Source: Tetracladium setigerum
Taxonomy: Eukaryota > Ascomycota > Leotiomycetes > Helotiales
Reading direction: 5' to 3'
Assembly: GCA_031472005.1 (NCBI GenBank)
Contig: PZJY01000002.1
Span: 248,001-312,000 of the forward strand
DNA length: 64,000 bases
Both the position numbers and the translations under genes were made by a program. The notes under the pieces are model-generated. The model was not told the origin of the DNA. It saw only the letters and a list, made by a program, of their open reading frames with translations, and did no database searches. Shown here piece after piece: positions 44,821 to 57,750 of the stretch; position 1 is the first letter of the stretch; every line of letters starts with the position of its first letter.

Positions 44821-47700
44821 AAATATAAAAAATATATATTGAATAATGATTGTTCGGGGACGCCTCTGACTAGCTGAAGACGGAGTTCCAAAGACGATAA
44901 CGATAGCTTGCCTTGCTTGCTTGTACTGTACCGATAAACAGCGAACCGGCGGCGGCAGCGGAGTCTCATGTCCCCAGCTTGTGGTAGTTGTTAGTTGTCG
45001 ATCATACCGTACTCCGTTTTCCGTTCCGCTTGAATCACGTAATTATTTAAACGACAAGAAGCCGTCCCAAGTTTTCCACGGCTGCGTAGATGACCTTGTT
45101 GGACGATGAGTTGGAAGTGAAAAAAGAATGAGCTCTTTTGCCTGTGGTGCAGAGAGAGAGAGTTTTGCTGTTGTTTTGCACTCTGAAAAAGGCCAGCCTC
45201 AACAAGGCGGTGCTCCTTCACCTTTTCACCTCGCACAACAGGAAGAGCTGCTGCACAGTCTCGAGTGCACACACTCGACATGCAGGAGTCATGCATGGAT
45301 TACATGTGATGGCCCAGGATGTGAAAAGGGGGTTAGGTTGAAAGAGGTTTAGAGCAGTGAAAGGCTTGGGTGGCTTTTTTTTCTACGTCTGGAGTAGGAA
45401 CCGTGGGAGTGAGTTGGGACCCCACGCTCGGATGTGAAAAGTGCGATCAATGCCTTTGAACACTCCCACTACGTCCAAGGGCGAAAGTATCTCCGTACCA
45501 ATGTAACTATGTCTTATGAACAAGGGAAGTGATATTGTAGAGAATAATAGTCATGGTTCTAAGTACTGATGACGGGAAGATGGAGGAAAATGATCCAATC
45601 TACGTGCATAATCGTGGAGAACTTCTGCTTTTTCTTCTTTTCTTTCTCGTGCGCCATACTGTACTATTTGTCCTGTGTGGAGATAATCTGCGTACTCCGT
45701 ACACGGTGGACTGTGTGTTGCGGGAAGAACAGACCATCGGAGGAGGACTGAGTGGTGGTTAACTCAAAGGATGTACTTCACGAGAACACAATCTGGATGT
45801 GTACAGAGGTGATTGGGACGAAGAGTTTGAAGGATCCTCAATTTGGGCATCAAGACGTCTAGGAATGGTCTTGTGACCAAAGTACTGTACAGGCAGATAT
45901 TCCCGGCGGTTGATGTGTTTGATGGGAGAGAGGTGTTGTTGATACTGCAATTTCATGTTCGCTTCCCGTTGGTTGGGGAAACGCTGGAGGAGAGCTGAAT
46001 GAACAACCACGACGATCTTCGCGCTTTAAGTCAAATTGGTAAACTAAGTAAAAAGTTCATTCGTACTGCGTATCGACGAGGGGGAAGAAGGATTATTGAA
46101 CTTGGAAGTGGTGTGCTTTTGCCATCGTCTTGATGATGGGCTTCCGACGAAAATCATATGTCGATCCGAGAATAATGCCTCGATGAGTATCTTTACCTTC
46201 CTAGATGCATGCAGGTACAGTCGTCCAACAACCACGGGTCGAAATCAGATCTGGATCTAGAGACGGCAAGAACTTTGGATGATTCGATGGCGTACTAGTA
46301 ACTAGTTCCTCCTTATTGTTCGCCATTATTACATGAAGTCGTCAAAGACTACTGCCACGCTTCTGCGTGGCCTATTTCGGTTCACCATCAATACGGAGGT
46401 ATGCTTCTTCGCTCGTTCTACAACTTGAAGACAGCGACTCCCATAGCGAGTGAGCGGTCTTTGCTCAAGCCATGTACGATACCGGGCTGTGGAAGGAAGA
46501 CTGCCCGTGTTGTTGGAAGGATTTGTTTCTTTTGATGTTGGTGTAGTTGAGTCTTGAGGCCCAAGAGTTGACCACCACCACGCCTACTACTCCGTATGCG
46601 AAATAGTCATCCAGCCATGAATGAGCTTGGTCGCTTCCAAACGAAACCACAACAATCACCCCACGGCCCAGCAGTTTTTGACTTTCATCCTAGCGCTGAT
46701 ATCGAGGGTGCTTCCTTTCAAAATCCCCTAGCCTCTCGCGCGGTCGACGCCCCCTCGACTGATCTGTTAGTGGAAAGTTGAGTTGTGCATCTGAACAAAC
46801 CAGCCTGCCTCCTACTGCCTGCACAACATCTTTCAAAGTTGATGGTTGCCGCACGATGGAGGGATTCAATTTCCTTTGCTCTCGTCCCAAGACGTGCGGC
46901 GCAGAGTTGCTGCACGGAGCATGAGCGAGATGGCTGAAATGGCTGAAATGGGCTCAGCGGTGTGTGGACCAACAGACCAATAGTGATGCCTGTATGGCCT
47001 TTTAATTGTCTAATTGTGTTTTTCGCGATGGGAATCGTCCAGATGGGAGAAAGATTGACCCAATAATAGGGGCGGCACCTCATTCCCCTTCCCACGCTCC
47101 ACCAACATAGGAGTAATAGAAGGAAAGCCGTTTCTACCGTGGATTCCATACAAAAGTTCCGATAGCTAGCTTGACTTCCCACAATCTCCCATCTCCTGAG
47201 AGGGAGGGTCTTTTCTTGAATCCCCATCTCCCAAAAGTGTCTTTCTTTTTTTCTGATCTGCTGGATCCAATATATCGAAATATCGAGGTCTGTCCCCGAG
47301 CTTCAGCCTCGAGAACGAACGGGGGAATCTTGAACACTCGAGCAATATCTCGACATCACGTCACTTGTTCTTTTGATCCGCTCAGGTCCGCCGACGACAA
47401 CATCCTCGTCCCCTGCGCTGGTTGTTCATGCCCTTGCATAATATCAGACATCCTCAACTATAACACCCGGATGCCTTGAGCTTGATACATAATACCCTGG
47501 CTCTCGCGACCCTGGATTTTCCATCACACGGATAACACGACCTATCTTGACTTGATAACAACAGGAACGCTCTCCTCCTTCCAGCTTGAAGAGCTCTCGG
47601 ACAACATCGTGCTTTGCTGCCTGGCCCAGCCGGAACATCGTTGCCTTTCCGAACCTTGTCGCGACATTATATTATTGCTTGCTGATCTGAACACACCTTG

Positions 47701-49731
47701 TTGCCCGAGGCCCGTTCTTTGATCATAAAATAATCTTTGCAGGGCAAAGACTGCAGGAAACTCTGTTTGGACCACTACCACCACCTCGAACACGAACATC
47801 ATTTTCTTTTCTCTCTCCAATTTATTATTACCAGCCATTCTTTCCTACAGCACTTGAGAGAGAAAGGAGGCAACAAGACCAACAACAACAACAACAGCAG
47901 CAAACAAACAGATCTGGATCCCACACTCGAGAGATTGCGATCGGGCAGAATAGAGATTCATCTTTCCAAAGATCCAAGACCTCTCTTACCAACTGTTTCA
48001 AGGCATTCTTATTATTATTATTACTGCCAACCCACGAACACAACCGCAGGATCCGAGCCATCCACATCCCAATATTCCCAAACATCCCACGGCAATCACT
48101 TTAGCCCATCCTTGCCACCACCACCAGCAATCCTAGACAACGACCAGCTTCTGCCCCACACAAAAAACGGTGTCTGTGAACGGTCCACCTTCCCGATTGT
48201 ATGGATATTGCTGCTGCTGCACCTCTTGAGCTTCTTGTGATCGGCCCCAAACAAATCCGCCTTGACTCGCTAGCTAGGGGGTCCTGTCCTGTCCTGCAGA
48301 GTCTCTGCTGAGTCTCTGCTGCTTGCTGCTGCTGCTTCGTCTGCACTGTACCAATTCTCGGGGGACGAACATACATACGAAACCATCTTTTGCTTTGTTC
48401 TAGACTTGTCACTCCCTTTTTGTGTCTTCTGCGTCTTCTCTTCTCCTTCTTCGCGAGACGACAACGGTGGCGACGGCAACTTAATAAGTCAACAATAACA
48501 AATAACCCATCACATCAATCGCGAGAAAAGCCAACAACAAAAGGAACATCAAACCACCACCACCCAACCGCAAGGACTCACTCACTCCCGCAAACCCGTA
48601 AAACCCTCGCCTATCCAGCACCGCACATCCTCGAAACATCAAAACTTCCGGAAGTCGAGGCTCCCAGGTTTCAATTGCAGCACTGGCTTGCCTTGGAGTG
48701 TCACCAACTCCCCTCCTCCCTCTGTCCACGGGACTTCCGAGACGCACGCATTGGCTTTGGGGTAGCTGGTGCAGGCTGCCTGACACGTCAATTGCATTGC
48801 CCACCATCGAGAATAACTTGTCAACTTTGACAGAGCAAAGCAGAAAGGGGCGCATGTACTTGTTTGGTGCCTTTTCGACTCCGAATTCTTTTGCTGTCCG
48901 GGTGTCCCTGATTCGAACACTGGGATCGTCCAGGTTGCACGGCATCAACCATCCCTCAACATCACATCCCACAACACACAACATCCACGACCGATCGGCG
49001 TTATATCCCTCCAACCACAAAAATAATACTTGAAAGTAATTATAGAGCAGAAAGCGACGACCAGGTTTCTGGTGAGTGTTCCCGAAACTCGAGTGTCTTT
49101 CTCCGATTTGCCCAGCACCATTTTCATTCATCATCCCATTCCGTGTGGCCCGCTGCACGCTCGAGGCTCGTGGCATTTCTCATTCTATGTGGGTGCCCCT
49201 CCACCTCGCCGCGTGTTGTTGCATTCTACTCTCCCTTCCTTCCCTTCCCTCCACACACTTCCTTTTCACCACAACAACAACAGCAAACCCCACAAACACA
49301 AACATTCTTCTTCAAACGAGACTTCACTTTGGGGGACAGGATCCCTCTTTCTGAATAGCAAAAATAAAAGACTTAGTAACTAATAATTGACCCCTCCGTC
49401 AGCCGACCAACTCGGTTATCGATATCAACTCAATCGCTCGTATATCTGGAAGGAGCTCGACGCCCTCCCTTCGAACCAGGAAAAAGACTTGACGTCAATT
49501 GTCTCTGCGACAACCCACGATCCCTCGATTACTCGATCCCTTCGTTTCTCCCTTTCTACCACGAGACCAACTCCTCGATCGAAGCGCTCCAAGACCATCA
49601 AGCCTTCACCTCTCCAATCACCACCACCAAACAACCAACAGTCCTTCCCCCTCGCGCGCCAACCTTCCAATCCTTCCGAATAACACATCTACGCCGTGGC
49701 AGCTCATGGTAGCATTCACGGGTGGCCCATC
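47701..49731 (+). promoter_or_regulatory. Long CA/CT-rich leader and promoter of the RasGEF gene
   Basis: The plus strand turns strongly A/C/T-rich (AACAACAACAACAACAGC, TTATTATTATTATTA, CCACCACC), with many short upstream open frames and several ATGs. This is the style of the long 5' leaders of fungal signalling genes. A GTGAGT donor-like site at about 49073 suggests that a leader intron may exist. No transcript end can be seen from sequence. Upstream frames such as 47737-48240 look like leader rather than protein. Confidence 0.45.
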
Positions 49732-52700
49732 ATGGTGACGGCGAGCGAGCATTCATCAAGCCCAAGCGCATTCGTAGCACCGTTAAGCATCAACAAGGAC
49801 CGAACGCGCGCCGACAGCTCTACATCATCACACACCAGGAACTCTTCGCGCAGCAGTCTGCAGACGAAAGAATCGTCGAGGTCACAGTCGCAGATAACAC
49901 CGCCTACAACGCCGAATGGTTCGCAGGAAAACTTACTGGACCAAATGGAGACCGCGCCGCCAGTATTCCACAACTACCTCCGAGCCTTTTACCCTTTCAC
50001 CCCAACCCACCTCACCGGAGATTCCACAGTAACACTGCCATTAACAGAGGGAGATGTGATTCTAGTCCACTCAATACACACAAACGGCTGGGCGGATGGG
50101 ACTGTACTCATCTCTGGAGCGAGAGGATGGCTCCCTACAAACTACTGCGAGGCTTACGACCCAGAATCGATGCGAAATTTACTAAAGGCGTTAATACAGT
50201 TCTGGGATCTATTAAGGAGCCGCATGGTTGTGGACAGTGAGGTTTTTGGCAACCAGGAATTTATGAGAGGCGTTATTGCAGGTGTTCGATATTTACTGGT
50301 AGGTTGGGAAGAGATCGCATTTCAAGCATTTGGAGCTGACGGTCACAGGAAAAATCGAACTGCCTCACTCGTGAGGCCCCCCTAATTAAGAACAGCGATG
50401 CGTTGAGAAGGAATCGCAAGGCATTGCTTTCAGATCTTTCGGCACTGGTTAAGAGTGCGAAGATTCTACAGGATTACGTCTGCAGTCCAGCGCACCAAGG
50501 TATTGAATCTGAGCAGGTGAACAATGTCATCGATGACATGATCCTGAAGGCATTCAAGATTGTCACTCGGGGTGTCAAGTTTCTAGATTCGCTTGAGGAG
50601 ATTATCAGGTTACGAATGCCAGTTCACAGGGTCATGTCAACGGTTGCTGAAGAATCATATATTCCTCCAACACCACCCGCAGACTCGACGTCGTTTAGTG
50701 GTACACAGCAGACGGACACATCAGATGCGGCCTCCCGCACCAGTTCCCGCAGCTCGATAAGTCAGGTATCAAGTTCGCAGCAATCAACACAGACCGATGA
50801 GCAAACGAAACGCCAGTCTTACAAACAAGCCTACCCTGGCAACGGTTCAGCTTCCCGCCCATTGTCCATGGGACGTCCCGTCTCGATGCAAATCAAGCGC
50901 CTCTCCACATCTCATCGCCTCTCTCTCACATCATCTATGCCAGCTTCACAAAGGAGGAATCTCGTTTCGGAACGTCTCAGCGCTTCTCACGATACGTTCC
51001 TCTCCTTCTTGGGTTCCTTTATCGGTAGATTACATCTCCAGTCGCAATCGTCCGCGGATCTTGGTCTCGCTGTGCAGCAATCAGTGACAGCTGGGAGCGA
51101 GCTCCTAGCTGTAGTTGAAGCAGTCAGTGCGCATGATCGTCAGAGTTCAGATACTTTGGAAGCGGCCCACAGCTTCATGTACCAACAGATTAGCCTTCTA
51201 GCATCGACGGCAAGAGAAATTTTGAGGTTTTCGGAGACCGAGGAGGAGGACTTCGTTATGCCACATCAAAATGGTCGCTTGCTACATGCAGCTACTGAGT
51301 GTGTGAAGGCAGCAGGAGAGTGTGTTGCAAAGACCAAATTTGTCATTGAACGCATTGGCGACTTTGAGTTTGAAGCTGGCGCAACTGGCCTTGGAATTGA
51401 CATTGAATCCATTGGCACTGCAGTACAGGAGGAATCTGGCTCGCCTGAATCAACAGTTGAGACCCCAGTGCCCCAAGAACCAGCAAGCCGTCCACCACCA
51501 CCTCCATTAATTATCCCAAGCTTTGAGAAACCACTTCCCGAAGTACCTCAATCGGCAGGTTCGTCAGGAGAGGAAAGTAGTTCGCGACTTGAGTCAGTCG
51601 CTGAGGATGAAACCGCTGAGAGCGCGACTACCGCTTCTTCGAACAGATCATCCAGGAGATCCCTCTTACTACCTCTCCCCAAAACGGCCGGAAGCTTCCT
51701 CGTGCAGGGCGAGTACAGCCCATCGGATCACTCTTCCGTACAAGACAGCGACTTCCAGCAAAGATCTGGTAGCATTGCTGTCTCTAGCACCGGAACAAAT
51801 AGCACATACCTCAGTCACCTACGAGATTCGGAATCCAGTCTCTTGTCGACCACCTCAACACGCGCAACCACCCCAGATCTATCCCCATACGTTCCAAGGA
51901 ATCAACCATCTTTCTCGGACCTCAGTGCTTCGGGTAGCTTTGCTACTCTGGGAGATGATCCAGATGATGGCGAATCAAAGATGCTGGAGAAGACTTTTGC
52001 TCACGAGTTGATTCACAACAAGGAAGGCCAAATTACCGGTGGAACACTTCCAGCTCTCGTTGAGCGACTCACTACGCACGACTCTACTCCCGACTCGATG
52101 TTTGTCTCGACCTTCTATCTCACATTCCGCTTATTCGCAACCCCCACCGAACTTGCCCAAGCATTAGTCGATCGCTTTGACTATGTTGCAGAAAGCCCCC
52201 ATATTGCCGGCCCAGTCAGATTACGAGTGTACAATGTTTTCAAGGGATGGTTAGAATCGCACTGGAGGGACCTGTCTGATCACTCTTCCTTGTTGGTGAT
52301 CGAGCCATTCGCAAAAGGCAAGCTTGGAAAGACGATTCCTGGTGCAGGAAAAAGACTCTTGGAGCTTACACAAAAGGTTTCGTCGACCAAGGGTCCTCTG
52401 GTTCCCCGTCAAGTGTCCTCCATTGGCAAGACCTCGACCTCGATTGCGCAATACATCCCAGCAGATACGCCCCTTCCCCCTTCGAATCTGTCCAAGAGCC
52501 AAGTCAGCACCATGAAGAACTGGAAGATGGGTGGCAGCATGCCTACAATCCTGGACTTTGATCCTCTCGAAGTAGCTCGACAACTTACCATCAAGGAGAT
52601 GAACATCTTCTGTGCAATCATGCCCGAAGAACTCCTTGGCTCCGAGTGGACGAAGCGATCGGCATCAAACGCCGTCAATGTTAGAGCCATGTCAACTCTG

Positions 52701-53435
52701 TCGACTGATCTTTCCAACTTGGTTGCTGATACTATCCTCCAGTACGATGATGCCAAAAAGCGAGCGGTCATCATCAAACAATGGATCAAGATTGCACACA
52801 AGTGTTTAGAATTGAACAACTATGACTCCTTGATGGCAATCATTTGCTCTTTGAACTCATCTACCATCGTCAGGCTCAAGAAGACTTGGGATAGCGTTTC
52901 GCTGAGGAGGAAAGACATGCTCAAGGCCTTGCAAGCGGTTGTGGAGCCCGATAAGAACTACGCGACACTCCGAAGAAGACTTCATGATCACGTTCCTCCA
53001 TGCCTCCCATTTGTTGGGACATACCTCACCGACTTGACTTTTGTCGACGCTGGCAACCCCGCCACAAAGCAACTTCCAGGAGTTGGAGAGGGTGAGGGCA
53101 TGGCCGTCATCAACTTCGACAAGCATACACGAACTGCCAAGATCATCGGGGAACTCCAAAGATTCCAGATTCCTTACAGGTTAGCCGAGATCCCAGAGAT
53201 GCAGGAATGGATTCAAGAGCAAATCGTTCGAGTCAAGTCTTCTTCGGATCACGAGAACGTTCAACAATACTATCGCAAGAGCTTGTTGCTTGAGCCCCGA
53301 GAGAACATGCATCCAAGACCAAGCCCGCTCGATAATTCTCAGACATCCTTCTCATCGAAAGACAAGTTTGACATCTTTGCTTGGACCCACCACTCCCGCG
53401 AAAAGAGTAATGGCGGCACCGCAACTCCTATCTAA
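49732..53435 (+). CDS. CDC25: Cdc25-type Ras guanine nucleotide exchange factor with SH3 domain
   Basis: It is expected to activate Ras by GDP release at the plasma membrane, upstream of cAMP/PKA and MAPK signalling. Start chosen at the first in-frame ATG (MVTASEHSSSPSAF). Exons 49732-50298 and 50349-53435 flank a 50-nt intron (GTAGGT, branch GCTGAC, TCACAG) joining GVRYLL to EKSNCLTREAP. The product has 1,217 residues. An SH3 domain lies at about 81-142 (LRAFYPF, GDVILV, GWADG, GWLPTNYCE), a long Ser-rich region with Pro tracts follows, RasGEF_N is at about 733-840 (GTLPALVERLTTH; FLTF-like STFYLTFRLF) and RasGEF at about 922-1165 (FDPLEVARQLT; NYDSLMAIICSLNSS; RLKKTWDSV; PCLPFVGTYLTDL). No frame disruption is seen over 3.7 kb. 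An upstream coding exon cannot be excluded. Confidence 0.94.
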
Positions 53436-55716
53436 AAGGCTACGTTGCGACCTCATCATACATAATCTACAAACACATGCGCGCGCGGACGCATACACAT
53501 ACACTTTCGACTACACACACACGCACACCACCTCTACGATCGACCGATTGATTTGATACCCCACTTTGAACAGCGTTTTAGCGAGTTTGATCTTTTTGTT
53601 TTCTCTCTACACAAAATATTTCACGGAGGGGGGCAGCAGCACACACAAGCAGACAAAAGGCAATCACTTTTGTCTCTCGCGTTTGGGAACCTCTCCACAC
53701 GGCGTTTTTCTTCTTTTTTTGTTTTTGTAACGATGAATGGAAATGAAAGAGGGAAAAAATGGCTTTACATTTATATTTTTCTTTCCCTTCCAGGATTTCC
53801 CATTTATTGTGATTGGAATTGGAATGGGATGGCATTGGAATTTGGGGGAATAAATGGATAAGGGTTGGGGGGGATTATAAAAATATTACACACTACATGC
53901 TCAGGCAGACATAGAGATGGCAGATGGAGAAAGAGAGGCGGGAAGAGAGAAAGAGAGAGAGAGCAAGAGTGTGATATTTGATTTGTGGGGGCTGTAGAAA
54001 TACCAAAATACACATTTTTTGTCTTCGTTTTATATATTGATTTGTGCTTTTATTGTTGTTATAGTTGTTGTTGTTGTCGTTGTTTGATAGGGGCAAAGTA
54101 CTTGAGCCTTTTTTGCTTTTGCTTGTGGAATATCCTTGTTCTGTGATCTCTCTTGTCGTCTTCTCTGTTCAAGCAGCCAGCGAGCGAGCGAGTAAGCGAG
54201 TAAGCGAGTGAGCGATACTGTTATGTATTCGTTTCTTTCTTGGGAGGAGGAGGAGGTTGTTCTTCCTTTTTGGGAGGCTTCTTTTCTGCTGTGGTTTTTT
54301 TTTCTCTTTTTTTTTTTCCAAATCTAGCGTGGTGGGTGGGTGGGTGGAGTTATGGAATAATGGCAGAGAAAGGAAGACAAGACAAGAGAAGAGAAGAAAG
54401 AGGTGGGTAACGCGGCGTTGGGGATTGTGGGGATTGGGGATTGGATTGGGGAGAGAGAGAAAGAGACAGAAAGGTAGAGGGAACAAAGTCAACATGAGAT
54501 GATGAGAGATGATTTCACTTACTACTTTACTTGTATTTACTTGTATTTTAATTGTAAAAACGAATATAATGAATCGAGAAACTATTTTTTTTGAAATCGC
54601 TTTTTAAAAAATCAAAGTCAAGTCTGTGTTTTGAAATTTGATTTGATAGATTTTGATGATGTGCTGCTGCTATCTGGTTGGGCTTGAGTGTGTTTTTTTG
54701 TCGTTTGGTGGGGTTCTGCTTTTTTGGGGGGGTTGGTGGTGCGGATAGCAAGACGAAATGACGTGGGAAAGAAATGTTTTTGGAGTCGTGAATATATGTA
54801 TGTGATTTGATCTGAGCTTTGTTTGTTCGTTTGTCTCTGTGGAGCAAGAGTAGTTTGGGGTTGGAACCAGTGTTCGACTTGTGAGGTCTGGACTTGAGTT
54901 TGGTTGGGCTTTGAGGTTTAGGGATTTTTTGATTTTTGATTTTTTGGGTCTTGGGTTTTGGCTGACAGGTAGGTAGGTAGATGGGTTGGCAAATGCCTTT
55001 GGAGTTGAGAAGAAACATGGGCTTTGTTTTATTGTTTGTTTGGAGAGTGACAGACGGAGGAGGGAGGGAGGGGGAAACAGAATTGGCGGGGTTAACTTGA
55101 GCTTGGATTTTGCTTTTTGATTTTGGCAGGCCAATTAATGGACGGATCGTGAAATGGAGTGTCTTGAAATTGTGTAATATGAGCTTTGTCTATGATTTGG
55201 ATGTTGATTGTTTTGGAGAGTGACAGAGAACAATGTGTTTCTTTCAAGAATGAAAGGGGGGTCTTCGTTTCGACTTTCGAAGACGAGACAGGCTGTCGAG
55301 TCCTTAAAGGTTTTACCAACTTTCAGATCGAGGGATTGTTTAAGCCCGGACCTTTCAAGTAGATACAAATCTTTCAATGAAAGGTTGTCTTGGTTTCGAG
55401 GTCGAGGTCGAGAGTCGAGACAGTCGAGACCTTGAAGCCTTACCTACCAGCTTGGACATGGTCGCACTGTTCAGCCGGGATCCTCCAGATAAAATCCAAA
55501 ACTTCTTTCAAAAAAGTATTGAATCTATCAAATGTTTCGAGTAATTAAGAAGAGTTTGGAGGTCGTGGTATAAGTAAATCCCCCGTCCTGAAAATGTTAG
55601 TATATCGCCAGATCAATTGACTTCCTCTTATCTTCCATTTACCATTTACCATTACCTGTCCTCAATAACAATCAATACGACATCTCTTCTAATTCCCTTC
55701 AACTTCTAACCCTTTC
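53436..55716. other. G+T-skewed spacer downstream of CDC25
   Basis: No gene is visible. From about 53700 to 55130 the plus strand is rich in G and T (the minus strand reads A/C-rich), with GGGTGGGTGGG at about 54333, long T runs and the tetramer repeat at 54181-54215. Minus-strand frames of 110-156 codons are low-complexity by-products of this skew. The last 150 bp form the A/C/T-rich leader of the next gene. Confidence 0.5.
54181..54215 (+). repeat. CGAG/TAAG tetramer tandem repeat
   Basis: CGAGCGAGCGAGTAAGCGAG and the following bases form about eight imperfect 4-bp units. Confidence 0.75.
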
Positions 55717-56381
55717 ATGGCACCCCTCCAAGATCAACATCATCCGCCGAAAAGCTTTAACGACAACCTCCTCGACGCCGAAGTGGGCGATGTCCTCTTC
55801 CTCTCCAAGCGGACACTAGAAGATCCATACATACTCCCTTGCTACTGGGCCAAGCCGCGAGGAACTTGTCCAAAGGACTGTTCCCTCGCATGGCGTGGCT
55901 ACAAGAATCCTGTCACAGTTGTAAAAATTGCTCATCGCGACGACGGTTCTGACATGATCTCTTTTGTCCAGGTAAGTACATACAAAATAGTACCTGAACT
56001 GATTTGTCTGTTGAAAGTTGAAAACAAAAGAAAAGCCAATTTGGAGATCTATCAGCTAGGAAGATCATATGGAAATTGCTTACTTACTTACTTACTCAAT
56101 TGTTCCTCCATTCACAGATGACTAGAAACCCCCCGTCCAACTCGCGGCCAATGTCAGTCGGCGAACTTTGCACTGGGAACAAAGCCCCAAAGTTCAAGAA
56201 TATTGACAACACAACGTATTGTCTGCCTCCGCATGGTTTTATGTTTCCTTTGAGCCGATTTCTGCCCTGGCCCTTCGCAAAGAAGAGTTATGAGCCAGAT
56301 AATTCCCTTGGGCATAGAGAGCTTGAGGCGTTGGCGAGTGCGATCAGCTTTGATGACATCGATGCGGATGAGTTCACTTAA
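55717..56381 (+). CDS. Hypothetical protein, 172 residues, two exons
   Basis: Exons 55717-55971 and 56118-56381 are joined in phase 0. The intron is 146 nt (GTAAGT donor, TTCACAG acceptor, and a TTACTTACTTACTTACT tract inside). The protein begins MAPLQDQHHPPKSFNDN. It has a conserved-looking middle (VGDVLFLSKRTLEDPYILPCYWAKPRG, shortened here) with two close cysteines and Trp residues, and ends in an acidic helix (FDDIDADEFT). No signal peptide, membrane helix or named domain is visible. The size, the clean splice sites and the codon pattern support a real gene. The function is unknown. Confidence 0.7.
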
Positions 56382-57750
56382 GGCTGATTAATTTAGTAAT
56401 GGAAGAGGTAGGAGCATTATTTGATGTGTAAGAAGACTTTGGTGAGGGTTGGAGAATGTAGGATTTGGCTGGGCCAGATTTCGGGTGAAGTGGATGTGAA
56501 AGGTGGGAAGCTGGGAAGCTCGCCAAAGGTTATTTACTATGGCTGGGAATAGTTTGTCACGGCTTTAGGTACTGGAATATTGGACTTGATGAATGTTACT
56601 CTTTGTTTGGATAGAGAGTCTCTGACATGATCGTCATATCATTCGATAACTGTCTTCGGGTGTTGGAATTTGCGGGGTCCGAGATGCAGAGAAGAAGGAT
56701 GTAATGAAGCTGCCAATAAGGGCTAGATACATCAACGCCTGGAAAAAGTGTAATCCTTATGGTGTAATGTAGCTATTTTTATTTCATCGTCATGTTGGAG
56801 ACTTGTCCTACGGACTTGAGTAAGATCGAGTTCTTGGAACCATCATGCCGAATACATGTACTTCCAAGCATGTGGTTTGATATTGACAACACTTGACAAG
56901 TTATCTACAAGTAGATGATTAGGTTCCAGAACGTGGCGCAACTTAAAGAAGCCAAAACCTTGGGATATTGAAAATATTGGTAAATGAAGGCTTGGTAACA
57001 AAGAAGCATTGAGGAATCACGGAAACCAAGATATGTAGCGTCATGTGACCTGCTGGGAGGTGCCATTGGCCAATCGGCACTCCAACGCCACTGCCGACGC
57101 CACCGGAAAATTCCACAAGCCAACAACAAACGCCTTCAAACCCTTCTCCCTCAGAAATATCTGACCAGAATGCAAAAAGTATATCTTCGTCTTCTCGCAC
57201 AATAATGCTTGTCATGAACTTCATCTCCCCTCCTAAGAAACTTACGATGATACCACTTCAAATCTACCCCTCCTCCCACCCATTCTTGCTCACGAACTTC
57301 TTCTTTGAGAAGCTGACATTCACTCTACTATCACAACTGACAAGCTCCCCCCTTGGCAGCGCGAGTCTTATGACGTTTCAGGAAGGTTGTTAACATCTCC
57401 AGAGCACAACATCTTGGCTGTAAAATGCGACCTTCCAGCCCAAGCAACCTTCCCCGCACAGAACACCAATTGATGATCAGGAATAATTCAGGGTCCTCGG
57501 GGATGCGAGGGTGGTGAGATCAAAGAGATCAAAATACCAGGAACAGGATGATGGATCAGCAGAAGTTCGTCTGATAAGCCCCTTGGCAACATGCAAAAGA
57601 TGCAAACATTCGGTCATGAAAATCGTGTGACGACAGTCTTTGACGGGGTATGGGTGAACTCCGTTTGTGTATATAGAAGGGTAGTTCCTTCGCCATTTTC
57701 TTGCTTTTTTCTTTTTTCGTGCGCTCAAGTCTGTTGAGATCTCGGTCATC
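56382..57750. other. Intergenic: promoter of the M28 peptidase gene
   Basis: No gene is visible. A TATATA box at 57670-57675 lies 76-81 bp before the peptidase ATG. Open frames on the minus strand here (56905-57224, 57477-57890) are not protein-like. The second is antisense to the peptidase start. Confidence 0.5.

Larger units (their letters stand above)
38908..47700. other. Gene desert upstream of the RasGEF gene
   Basis: Nearly 9 kb without a supportable gene. Open frames are short, overlap on both strands and lack family resemblance. The stretch is unusual for recurring short words: TACTCCGTA or its complement at 44485-44493, 45693-45701 and 46588-46596, with GTACTCCGT at about 45008. GTACTGTAC-like words occur near 39790, 42040, 44397, 44922, 45657 and 45880. 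Simple repeats are at 44497-44526 and 44764-44820. Distal control elements or long leaders/noncoding RNA of the downstream gene are possible but not shown. Confidence 0.5.

Noticed and set aside
47737..48240. 167-codon plus frame upstream of CDC25
   Set aside because: Low-complexity leader sequence (Asn, His and Tyr runs). It overlaps other open frames and has no domain.
54548..55134. Two overlapping minus-strand frames of more than 150 codons
   Set aside because: By-products of the G+T skew, Lys/Pro/Asn-rich without structure. No gene-like start or splice signals.
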